32,828 nt of DNA from JAMPXD01 sp041481895 (GCA_041481895.1 JBGPCQ010000015.1:1-32828), one strand, 5' to 3'; positions 8,807 through 17,317 are shown, numbered from the stretch's first letter. Numbers and translations: made by a program. The notes: a model not told the origin generated them from the letters alone.

Positions 8807-9385
8807 TTACAAATTTCTGCCGGCCTGAAAGGCCTTTCTATTTTCTTCAAACGCCCTGGGGGGAACCATTTTCTTCAGGGCCTTCAGCCAGAACTCTTCG
8901 GGGATTTCCAGCCGTTTTGATACTGCACCGAGGAGTACGGTATTGGCCGACCGCGGGTTTCCGGCCTCTGTGGCCAGCTTGAGACCGTCCACCAGCAGGA
9001 AGTCCGGAAACAGGGCACGAATCCTGGCTGCAAGGTCTTCAGGGTAATGCTCCTGCCCGCTTAAAACCGCCGGGGGAGGGATGCACAGGTCATTGGCAAT
9101 GACGCTGGCCCCCTTTTTCAGAAGAGGCAGGCAGCGATAGGTTTCCAGAATCTCGAAGCCAAAAAGAATATCACCCTCCCCTTCAGGAACGATGGGAGAG
9201 AAAATTGTTTTCCCGTAACGGACATGGGAGACAACGCTCCCGCCCCGCTGGGACATCCCGTGGATCTCACTCTTTTTGACGTCAAAGCCCGCCAGCATAA
9301 ATGTTTCGGCAAGAATCTCCGAAGCCAGCAATATCCCCTGCCCCCCAACGCCGACAAGAAGTATATTGGTCACTGTCCCGCTCAC
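8807..9385 (-). CDS. iorB: indolepyruvate:ferredoxin oxidoreductase, beta subunit
   Basis: The small subunit of the TPP-dependent aryl-2-oxo-acid:ferredoxin oxidoreductase, related to the gamma domain of pyruvate:ferredoxin oxidoreductase. The N-terminal block NILLVGVGGQGILLASEIL and the motif SEIHGMSQRGGSVVSHVRYG are diagnostic. I chose GTG at 9385. It overlaps the iorA stop as GTGA and sits 5 bases behind GGGAGG, a textbook coupled start. The upstream ATG at 9415 has no comparable support. About 192 residues, normal for IorB. Confidence 0.95.
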   Translation of the reverse strand: MSGTVTNILLVGVGGQGILLASEILAETFMLAGFDVKKSEIHGMSQRGGSVVSHVRYGKTIFSPIVPEGEGDILFGFEILETYRCLPLLKKGASVIANDLCIPPPAVLSGQEHYPEDLAARIRALFPDFLLVDGLKLATEAGNPRSANTVLLGAVSKRLEIPEEFWLKALKKMVPPRAFEENRKAFQAGRNL

Positions 9386-11136
9386 TTCGCCCTCCCGATC
9401 GCCCCGAATTTGCACAACTGGCGGCAGACATCACAACCGGTGCAGAGAAGCATGTCAATACATGCCTTACCCTTCTTGCCGTCGGCAGGTTTCCAGACGA
9501 TGGCCGGACAGCCAATTTTAAGGCAGGCGCGGCATCCCGTGCAAACATCCTGGGCAATGGTCAACACGGGGGCTTTTTTGAAGACCCCGTCCCTCTTTAC
9601 GAGGACACAGGGACGGTTCGTTACGATCACGGACGGCTCAGGACGAGCCATTTCTTCCTCCAGTGCCTTTCGGGACTCCTCGAGGTCATACGGGTCGATT
9701 GTCCGCACATTCTTGGCTCCCAGAACCCTGCAAAGTTGGGGGATATCGACCTGATAGGACGGCTGGTCCATAAGGGTAAAGCCGAAAGCGGGGTTGTCCT
9801 GTCTGCCGGTCATCGCCGTGATGCTGTTATCCAGGATCAGCAGCGTGGCGGAAGAGTTATTGTAAATCATGTCCATGAGACCGTTGACGCCGGTATGGAG
9901 AAACGTGGAGTCGCCAATTACGGCGACCACTTTTTTCTTCTCTTCCTCGGACACAACCTTGGCTACTCCGGTGGCATTGCCGATACTCGCGCCCATGCAG
10001 ACACAGGTGTCCATCGCAGAGAGGGGTGGCATGAAGCCGAGGGTATAGCAGCCGATGTCGCCGGTGACATAGGCCTTGAGCTGGTTGAGGGCAAAGAACA
10101 CCCCGCGGTGGGGACAGCCGGGGCACATGTTGGGAGGCCTGCCCGGAAGTTTTTCTATGTCAATCTTTTCCGTCTTCGGCATGTTGAATGCCGTACGGAG
10201 AATACCGGGGGTCAGTTCGCCGCAGACCGGAAGAATATCCTTGCCGAAAACCTGGATACCGGCTGCCCTGACCTGTTCCTCGATGAACGGGTCGAGCTCT
10301 TCGACAACGTAGAGTTTCTTCACGTTAGCTGCAAACTCCTTGATAAGGGCGAACGGGAGTGGATACACCATCCCCAGCTTGAGCGTTGAAGCTTCGGGAA
10401 GCACTTCGCGCACGTAGTGATACGCAACCCCCGATGTTATGATCCCCAGGTCACGGCTGCGCATCTCTGCCCGGTTTATTTCCAGAGTCGAGCCTGATTC
10501 GGAGAGCATTTTAATGCGCTCTTCCACGAGCGGGTGGCGGACCCTGGCATTACTCGGCAGCATGACGAATTTTGCGGCATTCCTGACCAGCTTTGGTTCG
10601 GGGAGCCCCTTCACAGGCTCACCCAGGTCGACGATTGATTTGCTGTGAGAGATGCGCGTGGTGGTCCTCAGCATCACCGGGGTGTCAAGCCGCTCTGACA
10701 GCTCAAATGCAAGGCGGGTAAAGTCCTTGCACTCCTGTGAATCGGAAGGCTCCAGCATGGGGACTTTGACGAATTTAGCGTAATTCCGGTTATCCTGCTC
10801 GTTCTGAGAAGAATGCATTCCCGGATCATCGGCGGTAATCAAAACCAGTCCGCCGTTAACGCCGGTATATGAGAGGGTGAAAAGAGGGTCCGCAGCAACA
10901 TTGACGCCTACATGTTTCATCGCCACAAGGGCCCTGGCCCCGCCGAAAGACGCGCCTATCCCTACTTCCAGGGCAACCTTTTCGTTGGGAGCCCAGGATG
11001 CATTGATCTCTTTATAATTGATTATGTTTTCAAGAATTTCCGTGGAGGGAGTGCCCGGGTAGGCAGTCGCAACCTTTACCCCTGCTTCGAAGGCGCCGCG
11101 GGCAATGGCCTCGTTACCTGATAATATTTCCTTCAT
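9382..11136 (-). CDS. iorA: indolepyruvate:ferredoxin oxidoreductase, alpha subunit
   Basis: The catalytic subunit that oxidatively decarboxylates aryl-pyruvates (from Trp, Phe, Tyr) to aryl-acetyl-CoA, passing electrons to ferredoxin. The N-terminus MKEILSGNEAIARGAFEAGV starts the pyrimidine-binding domain. A TPP-binding motif begins at VIGDSTFLHTGVNGLMDMIY and ends at LDNSITAMTG. The C-terminus carries two iron-sulfur motifs, CTGCRACLKIGCP and CTGCDVCRQLCKF; the last lacks the usual Pro after its fourth Cys. The start is ATG 11136 by family alignment. The frame is open to 11202 without a ribosome site. About 584 residues. First gene of the operon. Confidence 0.95.
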   Translation of the reverse strand: MKEILSGNEAIARGAFEAGVKVATAYPGTPSTEILENIINYKEINASWAPNEKVALEVGIGASFGGARALVAMKHVGVNVAADPLFTLSYTGVNGGLVLITADDPGMHSSQNEQDNRNYAKFVKVPMLEPSDSQECKDFTRLAFELSERLDTPVMLRTTTRISHSKSIVDLGEPVKGLPEPKLVRNAAKFVMLPSNARVRHPLVEERIKMLSESGSTLEINRAEMRSRDLGIITSGVAYHYVREVLPEASTLKLGMVYPLPFALIKEFAANVKKLYVVEELDPFIEEQVRAAGIQVFGKDILPVCGELTPGILRTAFNMPKTEKIDIEKLPGRPPNMCPGCPHRGVFFALNQLKAYVTGDIGCYTLGFMPPLSAMDTCVCMGASIGNATGVAKVVSEEEKKKVVAVIGDSTFLHTGVNGLMDMIYNNSSATLLILDNSITAMTGRQDNPAFGFTLMDQPSYQVDIPQLCRVLGAKNVRTIDPYDLEESRKALEEEMARPEPSVIVTNRPCVLVKRDGVFKKAPVLTIAQDVCTGCRACLKIGCPAIVWKPADGKKGKACIDMLLCTGCDVCRQLCKFGAIGRAK

Positions 11137-11264
11137 CGTTACCGCTTTCTCTGAGTAATGTGAGTTTGAGCTGACCAGATCGGCATTCAGGAGACGGAAC
11201 ATGAACAGATCTTATATTCGGTAGAATTATTCAAACGCCGTCAGCCGGACAGATGTGACGTAGT

Positions 11265-11294
11265 AATAAAATAAAACAAGGGGATCGCTCCCCC
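11265..11294 (-). other. leader hairpin plus U-rich tract of the iorA mRNA
   Basis: Read on the minus strand, GGGGA-GCGA-TCCCC is followed directly by a T-rich run (TTGTTTTATTTTATTA). This looks like an intrinsic terminator, but it starts only about 6 bases after the predicted transcription start of the iorA promoter. It could stop read-through from ppx, act as an attenuator, or form a protective 5' stem on the mRNA. The stem is only 5 bp with a 4-base loop. The sequence is certain; the function is not. Confidence 0.45.
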
Positions 11295-11306
11295 GAGAAC
11301 TTCGAA

Positions 11307-11336
11307 AATATACAAAATTTTAACCAGTTATGTCAA
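11307..11336 (-). promoter_or_regulatory. sigma-70-type promoter for the iorA-paaK-liv operon
   Basis: On the minus strand TTGACA (11331-11336) and TATATT (11307-11312) are separated by 18 bases. The -35 element is perfect, the -10 matches 5 of 6, and the flanks are A/T-rich. The predicted start is near 11300, giving a leader of about 165 bases to the iorA ATG. It is the only strong promoter seen in the 324-base gap upstream of iorA. Confidence 0.7.
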
Positions 11337-11460
11337 CTCCTTTGTAAAACTGTTTTCTGATAATTACATAAGGAGCGAAGCCGGTTTCCTGAATGAAATA
11401 CAAAACCGGGCTCGTCACTTGACGAATCAATCTTGATACAAGTGGAAAAGATGCACTAAT

Positions 11461-12372
11461 TCATGCATTGAGAAGCACTCCCTCGAGCAGGCCGAAATCA
11501 CTCACCTTGAGGTGTGAAAACCCGAACATCTCCATAGTCTCAAGCGTGACCAGAATGCCGGAAATTATGAGGTCCTCCCTCCCTTTCTCCAAACCGGGAA
11601 CCTGGAGACGTTCCCCGGCCGTCAACGGCAAAAGCGTGGCAAATATATCCCGTATCTCTTGGATGGATAGCGTATGGTTGTTTACTCGTCTGTAGTCATA
11701 GTTGGTCATTTTCATGTTGATTGCAGCGAGCGTCGTGGCTGTGCCGGCAGTACCGACAAGGGTAACTCTCTTGAAAAATTCGAGGAAGCCATCTTTTCCC
11801 AGCCTGGATTTGAGTAAGGCGAGCTCCCTGAAGATTTTCTCCGCCATGGATTCAAAGTCCTTTTTCCCTTCGGTAAGTCTGACCACACCGAGAGGAAGAC
11901 TTTCCGTGAAGAGAGGGGTCCCGTCGAGAGTCAGGGTATATTCCGTGCTCCCCCCTCCGATGTCAAAGACCAGCAACCCACCGGAACTGTCATCAATGCC
12001 GGAGATAACTCCTTGAAGCGTTAGAAGTCCTTCCTCCCTGCTGTCGATAACTTCGATTCTGACGCCGGTTTTTTTTAAGATTTCGTCGCAAAATGATTTT
12101 CCGTTTACCGCGTCACGGACGGCGCTGGTTGCCACCGCCCGGACTCTGGTTACACCATGCCTTTTCATCTCTTCGGCAAAATCCGCCAATGCATTGAGAG
12201 TGCGTACCCGTGCTTCCCCGGCCAACCCCTCTTCTAGGGTAAACCCTCCGCCCAATCTCGTTATCCACCTTTTTATCATTACCTGCCTGATGCTGCGGGA
12301 GGGCTCTATGTATCCTATGAGCAATCGGGAGGTGTTGGTACCAAGATCAATCGCTGCTATTGGTGGTTGCAT
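11461..12372 (-). CDS. Ppx/GppA family phosphatase (short form)
   Basis: An actin-fold phosphatase expected to act on polyphosphate (exopolyphosphatase) or pppGpp. The first phosphate loop is IAAIDLGTNTSRLLIG at residues 5-20, and the second, LLVFDIGGGSTEYTL, is near residue 135. At 303 residues it has only the N-terminal two-lobe core and lacks the C-terminal HD-like domain of E. coli Ppx/GppA, like other short forms. Its start lies inside the last 26 bases of the Na/Pi cotransporter gene, so the two are translationally linked, which fits a phosphate-storage role. Ppx and GppA activity cannot be told apart from sequence. Confidence 0.92.
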   Translation of the reverse strand: MQPPIAAIDLGTNTSRLLIGYIEPSRSIRQVMIKRWITRLGGGFTLEEGLAGEARVRTLNALADFAEEMKRHGVTRVRAVATSAVRDAVNGKSFCDEILKKTGVRIEVIDSREEGLLTLQGVISGIDDSSGGLLVFDIGGGSTEYTLTLDGTPLFTESLPLGVVRLTEGKKDFESMAEKIFRELALLKSRLGKDGFLEFFKRVTLVGTAGTATTLAAINMKMTNYDYRRVNNHTLSIQEIRDIFATLLPLTAGERLQVPGLEKGREDLIISGILVTLETMEMFGFSHLKVSDFGLLEGVLLNA

Positions 12373-14053
12373 TAAAGAGTTCCCTTTCCATCTCCATTAC
12401 CCTGTATGAATAATCGGATATTTTATCGAATGCTGAAATTATATCGCCATACACCAGGCCCGCGGAAACAGTGCATTTGCCGCTGGTCAAGCGTTTCATG
12501 TGGGTGTGGAGCATTGTTTCGAGCAAAAGCCTGAGATTTTCCTGCATCGTTCGAGCATAGTCCAGGTCATTCGACGCTTCCCCGCCCAACGCATTTACCG
12601 ACTGGTGGACTATTTCTTCGACTCTGGTGGCCAGTGCCTTGAGTTCCGTCATGGCTGCGGTGGAAAAAGCAATCTTGTCCTCTTTTTTGTGCCGCAACAA
12701 CTCGAGAATCACTTTATTCTGGTCCCCCTGATATTTCAAGGCATTGACAATCCGGAGCATGATCGGAATCCCAATTGAATTTTCGGAACTAAGGGGTTTA
12801 CGGGAGAGCAGAACAAGAAAAGTTGAAATTTCATGTTGCAGAACATTTAAAACCTCAACCTTCTGTTGTATCCGGGCAGATCTTTTTGCATCGTATTTAT
12901 AAAACTGTTCAACAATCTCATCGAACATTGATCGGGAAATATCTGCCATCCGTTTCAGTTCATTTTTTACCTGCAGGAGTGCTATTGTCGGGGTGTTGAT
13001 TACACGTACGTCAATGTATTTGGGGCGCGGCTCGATATCGAATTCCCTGTTTTTCCCGGGGATGACAAGCATCGCTGACCGGGCTAAAAACCCGATCAGA
13101 GGCAGAAATACGAGCGCGTTAAGAAAATTGAAAAGTGTATGGGCATTCGCCAGATGGCGTGCAATATAAGGTTTCGTTATGGTTGAAGCGCCGCCGTGAG
13201 TGATTGTCTGGAGATTTGATATGGTAAATTCAGCCTGACCGGGTGAAAGAAGCTGGACCATTTTCAGGAAATAGGGGAAAAACAGAAGGACCACGCTAAC
13301 GGCGAAGCTGTTGATTGCAAAATAGAGAAAAGCCGTCCGTTTTGCTGCCAGTGTGCCGTTGACTGCAGCAACTGCAGTAATCAGAGAGGTCCCGATAACT
13401 TCGCCGACAACCATGGCTATACCGGTCTCAAATCCGAGGAGACCGCTGCCTGCCATAACTATTATGATACCGGTAGCGGCGCTGCCGGATTGCATGAGAA
13501 CAGTAAGGAACGCGCCAACAAAAACAGCGGAAATCCGCCATGAAAAGAACTGGTTTTGTAAGCCGCGCAAAATATCGTTCTGGCTTATGGGAGAAAAACC
13601 GGCTTCCATGACCTGCAAACCAAGAAAAACAAGCCCGGCTCCGAGGAGCAGGTTCCCGAAATAAACCAGTTTTCTTTTCCTGCTGAAAACAGTAAGAATT
13701 ACCCCGACGAAAATAAATGGGAGCGCGAAATATGAAACCTTAAAGGCAATAAACTGGATGGCGAGTGTTGACCCGATCCCGGTTCCGAGAAGAACAGCCA
13801 GCGCCTGGTAAATGGAAACCAGCCCTGCATTGACAAAGCCCACAACGAGAATGGATGCGGCACTGCTGGATTGAAGCAGAGAAGCGAGACAGCTCCCCAA
13901 GAGAGCTGCGGTCAGGCGATTACCGGTGATTTTTTCGAGGGAACGGCGGACCCGTTCACCCGCAAGCTTTTGAAGTCCTTCTGACATGGACTTCATGCCG
14001 AGAATAAAAAGGCCAAGACCTCCGAGAACTTCCCACAGTACTGTCAAAGACAT
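12347..14053 (-). CDS. Na+/phosphate cotransporter with PhoU-like C-terminal domain
   Basis: An inner-membrane Na/Pi-cotransporter II family protein of 568 residues. Two inverted-repeat membrane units are seen. The first carries the QSSSAASILVVGFVNAG motif (about residues 60-76) and the second QSGSAATGIIIVMAGSG (about 188-204). These QSS/QSG motifs are the family's substrate-binding signature. After the membrane part (to about residue 330) a soluble helical region resembling PhoU runs to the end and may regulate transport. It overlaps ppx, suggesting uptake coupled to polyphosphate metabolism. The start ATG at 14053 has a GGGGAA site. Confidence 0.93.
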   Translation of the reverse strand: MSLTVLWEVLGGLGLFILGMKSMSEGLQKLAGERVRRSLEKITGNRLTAALLGSCLASLLQSSSAASILVVGFVNAGLVSIYQALAVLLGTGIGSTLAIQFIAFKVSYFALPFIFVGVILTVFSRKRKLVYFGNLLLGAGLVFLGLQVMEAGFSPISQNDILRGLQNQFFSWRISAVFVGAFLTVLMQSGSAATGIIIVMAGSGLLGFETGIAMVVGEVIGTSLITAVAAVNGTLAAKRTAFLYFAINSFAVSVVLLFFPYFLKMVQLLSPGQAEFTISNLQTITHGGASTITKPYIARHLANAHTLFNFLNALVFLPLIGFLARSAMLVIPGKNREFDIEPRPKYIDVRVINTPTIALLQVKNELKRMADISRSMFDEIVEQFYKYDAKRSARIQQKVEVLNVLQHEISTFLVLLSRKPLSSENSIGIPIMLRIVNALKYQGDQNKVILELLRHKKEDKIAFSTAAMTELKALATRVEEIVHQSVNALGGEASNDLDYARTMQENLRLLLETMLHTHMKRLTSGKCTVSAGLVYGDIISAFDKISDYSYRVMEMERELFNATTNSSD

Positions 14054-14138
14054 GAAATCAATTCCCCGCGACCATTACATATCTTTGGAAGAAAATGCCT
14101 CTTCAGCATGTTAAGACCGTGCATCGAAGAATTAAAGA

Positions 14139-14414
14139 TCAACGGGTTATTTTTTCTCTCAATTCCTTACCGACCTTGAAGAAAGGGAGTTTTTTCGGTT
14201 GTACGTCGATGGGCTGGCCGGTTTTCGGATTTCTGCCCAGATAAGCCTTGTATTCGTTGACTACGAAACTGCCGAAGCCGCGGATTTCTATCCGTTCGCC
14301 GGATTTAAGAGCGGCAGTCATTGCATCGACAATCGTACTGACTACCTCTTCCGCCTTCTTTAACGAAAGACCATATTTTACCGCTAGAGTTTCTACAAGT
14401 TCGGATTTATTCAT
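14139..14414 (-). CDS. ihfB: integration host factor beta / HU family DNA-bending protein
   Basis: A nucleoid-associated DNA-binding protein of 91 residues. The family signature GERIEIRGFGSFVVNEYKA lies at about residues 41-59 and the DNA-minor-groove arm GRNPKTGQPIDVQPKKLPFF follows, with the Pro at the arm tip. The N-terminus MNKSELVETLA is closest to IHF-beta by eye, but HU cannot be excluded. The start is ATG 14414, 9 bases behind GGAGG. The in-frame ATG at 14423 touches that site and is less likely. An extended -10 promoter lies upstream. Confidence 0.93.
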   Translation of the reverse strand: MNKSELVETLAVKYGLSLKKAEEVVSTIVDAMTAALKSGERIEIRGFGSFVVNEYKAYLGRNPKTGQPIDVQPKKLPFFKVGKELREKITR

Positions 14415-14450
14415 GGCGGACATCCTCCATTGAGAGGCATTTATTTATTA

Positions 14451-14459
14451 AGTATAGCA
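14451..14459 (-). promoter_or_regulatory. extended -10 promoter upstream of ihfB
   Basis: On the minus strand TGC-TATACT forms an extended -10 element (TGn plus a 5-of-6 hexamer) in the short gap between the TPR gene and ihfB. No good -35 lies at the right distance, which extended -10 promoters tolerate. The transcript would begin near 14444, about 30 bases before the ihfB start. Confidence 0.5.
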
Positions 14460-14466
14460 TAAAAGA

Positions 14467-15486
14467 TCAACAGCAACTTTTTAAATACCGTTTAAAAAGA
14501 AACGCGGCATCTTCACTGCGACCGTGCTTTTCAAATAACGGGATGAGCCTTTCGGCAGCAGCCCTGGAAGCATTTGGATAAGTTATGGCTTTCGCATAAC
14601 TCTCCATCGCCCTGTCATCATTGCCGAGCCCTTGATGAACATCTCCGAGAAACAACAGGGATTGCTCAGTCATCAATTGTTTGTCAATCATATGATCAAG
14701 AACCGGGAGGGATTCTTCCAGTCGGCCGGCATCTGTTAACAGTTGGACGAGACTCAAACAGCAGAGCGGGTTCTCGTTGTTCAGGTCTAGAGCCCTGCGC
14801 AACAACCGTTCACATTCGGGCTGATTCCCTGCATTATAACTTGTCAAGGCGATTTCATAGAACAGGATATCATTTTCCCCTTCATTCAGCAAATCCTGCA
14901 ATATCTTTAAACCGGCTTCTTCCTCTCCGCCGTGAACCATCAGGTACCCCGCGGCGAATGTATCTCCAAGTGCAGCATAGCGCTCCTGAAGGCTGACGGG
15001 CAGTGTATTCACGAGCAGTTCGAATCGTTCCCGGTCAGAGAGATAGTCCGGAATATGGTCTTTTTCGGAAGCAGTTGCACCACCTGTAGCGCACCCGGAA
15101 CAATCATGGAGCGGTTCTTTCAATTCGACTGCTGAGGCTTCGGGTTTAAGCCTGCTCCCGAGGCCAGCAGCCTTTTCCCTGATGGCATCGTCAGCAGCAA
15201 GTTCGGCGACCAGTGCGAGATGCTCTTCAGCTTTGCTGAGATCACCGCGGTTAATGGCATGCTCGGCTTCCGAGAGGTTCATCAAAGCGAGCCCGTTGCC
15301 GGTTTCGGCGAGCTTGTGCCTGATTCCCAACGCCACGCCGTCACCCGCTTCAGGTCCATCAGGTAACCTCTGCAAGGCTTCCTGAAATTCATGCCGCGCG
15401 TCAGCATATCTCTCCTCGGCCAGGTATTTGTCGCCCTTCTCCAGGTAGAACCGGTAATTCTTGCTGAACAGCTTTTTAAAAAACAT
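14467..15486 (-). CDS. tetratricopeptide-repeat protein with cysteine motif
   Basis: A 339-residue soluble protein with several TPR-like helical hairpins. One is near the N-terminus (FYLEKGDKYLAEERYADARHEFQEAL), and about four more lie in the C-terminal half (for example NQPECERLLRRALDLNNENP and SLLFLGDVHQGLGNDDRAMESYAKAI). No signal peptide is seen. The linker contains a Cys pair in HDCSGCATGG at about residue 125-132, and the protein ends in CC; both could be redox- or metal-linked. It begins 14 bases behind rlmD with a strong GGAGG site, so it is co-transcribed. TPRs imply protein-protein contacts; the partner is unknown. Confidence 0.8.
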   Translation of the reverse strand: MFFKKLFSKNYRFYLEKGDKYLAEERYADARHEFQEALQRLPDGPEAGDGVALGIRHKLAETGNGLALMNLSEAEHAINRGDLSKAEEHLALVAELAADDAIREKAAGLGSRLKPEASAVELKEPLHDCSGCATGGATASEKDHIPDYLSDRERFELLVNTLPVSLQERYAALGDTFAAGYLMVHGGEEEAGLKILQDLLNEGENDILFYEIALTSYNAGNQPECERLLRRALDLNNENPLCCLSLVQLLTDAGRLEESLPVLDHMIDKQLMTEQSLLFLGDVHQGLGNDDRAMESYAKAITYPNASRAAAERLIPLFEKHGRSEDAAFLFKRYLKSCC

Positions 15487-15500
15487 TTTCCCTCCAAAAA

Positions 15501-16838
15501 TCAGGAAATCATCTCACCGTTTAACGGTTCAAGCAACGTTATGCTTTCGATATGGTACGTTTGCGGAAACATGTCCACCGGCAGACTTTTCGTTACTGCA
15601 TAATCCAGTCCTCTCAGTATGCCGACATCCCTGGCCAATGTCGGGGGATCACAGGAAACATAGAGGATTTTAGCCGGCTTCAGGGCCGGGATGAGTCGAA
15701 CCAATTCAGCCGCGCCGGTTCTTGGCGGATCGAGAAGCACTCTATCGAAAGTAGTGCCGTTGGCGATAATATCTTTTAAACCTTCAAGCGCATCCGTGCA
15801 GTGGAACCTGATATTTTTCAAACCGTTGATTTGGCAATTATGGAGAGCATCCCTGATCGAAGGCTCATATTCTTCGAGACCCAGAACTTCACTGCAAAAT
15901 CCTGCAAGTGGGATGGTAAAGTTGCCATTACCACAATAGAGGTCAAGCATTCGCTCTTTCCCCGATAACCCGGCCCAGTCGGAAACTGCTGCAATAAGAG
16001 CCAGATTCTGACGGTAATTGATCTGGGAAAAACCTCCCGGTGAAAAAGTCAATCTTCTTCCGGAGACATCCTGAACAGGTCCCTGGGGAACGAGATATTC
16101 AAGGTTTTCGGGACCGAAGATTTTCCGCAGGGTGGCCTTGCGGCCGCTCTGGAGATATATCCCCGAAGCTGACGCAAGAATAGCACGGTTCTCTGATAAA
16201 AAAGCAGCTGCTTCCGTATGACCGCTACCAACATAATGGAAAATGACCACGGCTGAACCATTATCCCCAACCATAACATCAATCTGCGGAACCTTGTCCG
16301 GTTCGGGAAAGATCCGGGTCAGGCGCAGCAATTCCGGCACCAGGCAATTTATTTTCGGGTGGGCAATGGCACAGCTTCCCGGTAGATCCACAACGAGATG
16401 CGAACCGCCCCTGTAAAAGCCCATGAGCAGTTCTCCGGCAACAAATCGCACCTTGAGCTGGACCCTTGCCCTGTAACCGAATGGCTCCGGCGCGGGCAAT
16501 ATCGGCAAAATACGTTCAGATTCAACGCGTCCGGAACGCCACATGATGTCGGTAAAAATCTTCTGTTTTTCCTCCAACTGGGCCGAGTAGGGAAGATGTT
16601 GCCAGTTGCAGCCTCCACAGGCGCCAAAGATAGAACAGGGAGGCGTTATCCGTCCTGGTGAAGACTCAAGGATCTCCATCACCTCACCTTCGAGGTATGA
16701 GCGCTTCTCGGACCTGACCCTGACCCTTGCCACGTCACCGGGAGCAGTAAAAGGGACAAAACAGGCCTTTCCTCCGACATGGCCCAACCCTGCACCCCCG
16801 AACGTCATCTTTTCGATGTAAACCTTAATATCACGCAT
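15501..16838 (-). CDS. rlmD: 23S rRNA (uracil-C5)-methyltransferase, RlmD/RumA type
   Basis: A SAM-dependent m5U methyltransferase of 445 residues. An N-terminal TRAM domain (1-60) is followed by an iron-sulfur motif with C68, C74 and C77 (CSIFGACGGC) and a fourth Cys near 156. The SAM-binding motif is LDLYCGNGNFTIPLA. The catalytic Cys is in LYVSCDPPTLARD, and the DPPRTGA motif precedes it. The iron-sulfur Cys set favours the RumA branch over TrmA. The target (U1939, U747 or another uridine) cannot be assigned from sequence. The start at 16838 lacks a clear ribosome site and may be coupled to the gene 6 bases upstream. Confidence 0.92.
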   Translation of the reverse strand: MRDIKVYIEKMTFGGAGLGHVGGKACFVPFTAPGDVARVRVRSEKRSYLEGEVMEILESSPGRITPPCSIFGACGGCNWQHLPYSAQLEEKQKIFTDIMWRSGRVESERILPILPAPEPFGYRARVQLKVRFVAGELLMGFYRGGSHLVVDLPGSCAIAHPKINCLVPELLRLTRIFPEPDKVPQIDVMVGDNGSAVVIFHYVGSGHTEAAAFLSENRAILASASGIYLQSGRKATLRKIFGPENLEYLVPQGPVQDVSGRRLTFSPGGFSQINYRQNLALIAAVSDWAGLSGKERMLDLYCGNGNFTIPLAGFCSEVLGLEEYEPSIRDALHNCQINGLKNIRFHCTDALEGLKDIIANGTTFDRVLLDPPRTGAAELVRLIPALKPAKILYVSCDPPTLARDVGILRGLDYAVTKSLPVDMFPQTYHIESITLLEPLNGEMIS

Positions 16839-16844
16839 AAATGT

Positions 16845-17225
16845 TCAGGGATAGAGTGCCTGCACTCTTTTTTTCGTACTTTTGTGCAGTTCTGCAAGAA
16901 CCAGTTTTTCAGGGAACCGGGCAGCTGCAAAATAGGAGAGCGAATGCTCCATAAAATTCGTAATGAGCCTCTGCAAAACTCTTTCGATTTCCGTTGAAGG
17001 AACCCCCATCTGTTTCTCGGTACGCTCGTACACGACTTGGTCACCCAGAAGCATTTTCGCCTCGTCAAAGTCGCTTCTATCCACGAAATACCCGGGAAGG
17101 ACGGGTACTTTGCACTGAATCTCCATTTTCACGAGGTAGAAGTCGCCGAAATAACGGCGCGTAAGGTCAAAAAAAGAAACAGTCAGGCCGTTTGGGAGGG
17201 GAAGTTCACTGATCAGGTTTTTCAT
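16845..17225 (-). CDS. conserved-looking protein of unknown function
   Basis: A 126-residue soluble protein beginning MKNLISELPLPNGLTVSFFD. I do not recognise its family. It has a Leu/aromatic-rich N-terminal half with a segment resembling a small beta-sheet domain (FYLVKMEIQCKVPVLPGYF), then a charged helical C-terminal half (VLQRLITNFMEHSLSYFAAAR) and a basic end. There is no signal peptide or membrane segment. The frame is open to ATG 17258, but ATG 17225 lies about 11 bases behind AGGA and looks better. It is first in the rlmD-TPR unit, under a possible promoter at 17288-17317. Coding status is supported by length, tight spacing and normal composition. Confidence 0.7.
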   Translation of the reverse strand: MKNLISELPLPNGLTVSFFDLTRRYFGDFYLVKMEIQCKVPVLPGYFVDRSDFDEAKMLLGDQVVYERTEKQMGVPSTEIERVLQRLITNFMEHSLSYFAAARFPEKLVLAELHKSTKKRVQALYP

Positions 17226-17287
17226 GAGGGTACACATCCTGCAAATAACTTTGTTCATAGACGAGGAGATTCTTTGGTCACGAAGAT

Positions 17288-17317
17288 AATATGCTATTTT
17301 TAACAGTTCATTGTAAA
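17288..17317 (-). promoter_or_regulatory. possible promoter for the rlmD operon
   Basis: On the minus strand TTTACA (17312-17317) and CATATT (17288-17293) are separated by 18 bases in the A/T-rich gap divergent to infA. The -35 matches 5 of 6 and the -10 matches 4 of 6. Position and orientation fit the unknown gene and rlmD. Confidence 0.4.

Noticed and set aside
9301..10389. 362-codon plus-strand open frame opposite iorA
   Set aside because: Antisense shadow of iorA; no start signal and no domain.
11380..11412. CCGGTTT/AAACCGG hairpin downstream of ppx as terminator
   Set aside because: It has a 15-base loop, a bulge when extended, and no U-tract. Not strong enough to list as a terminator.
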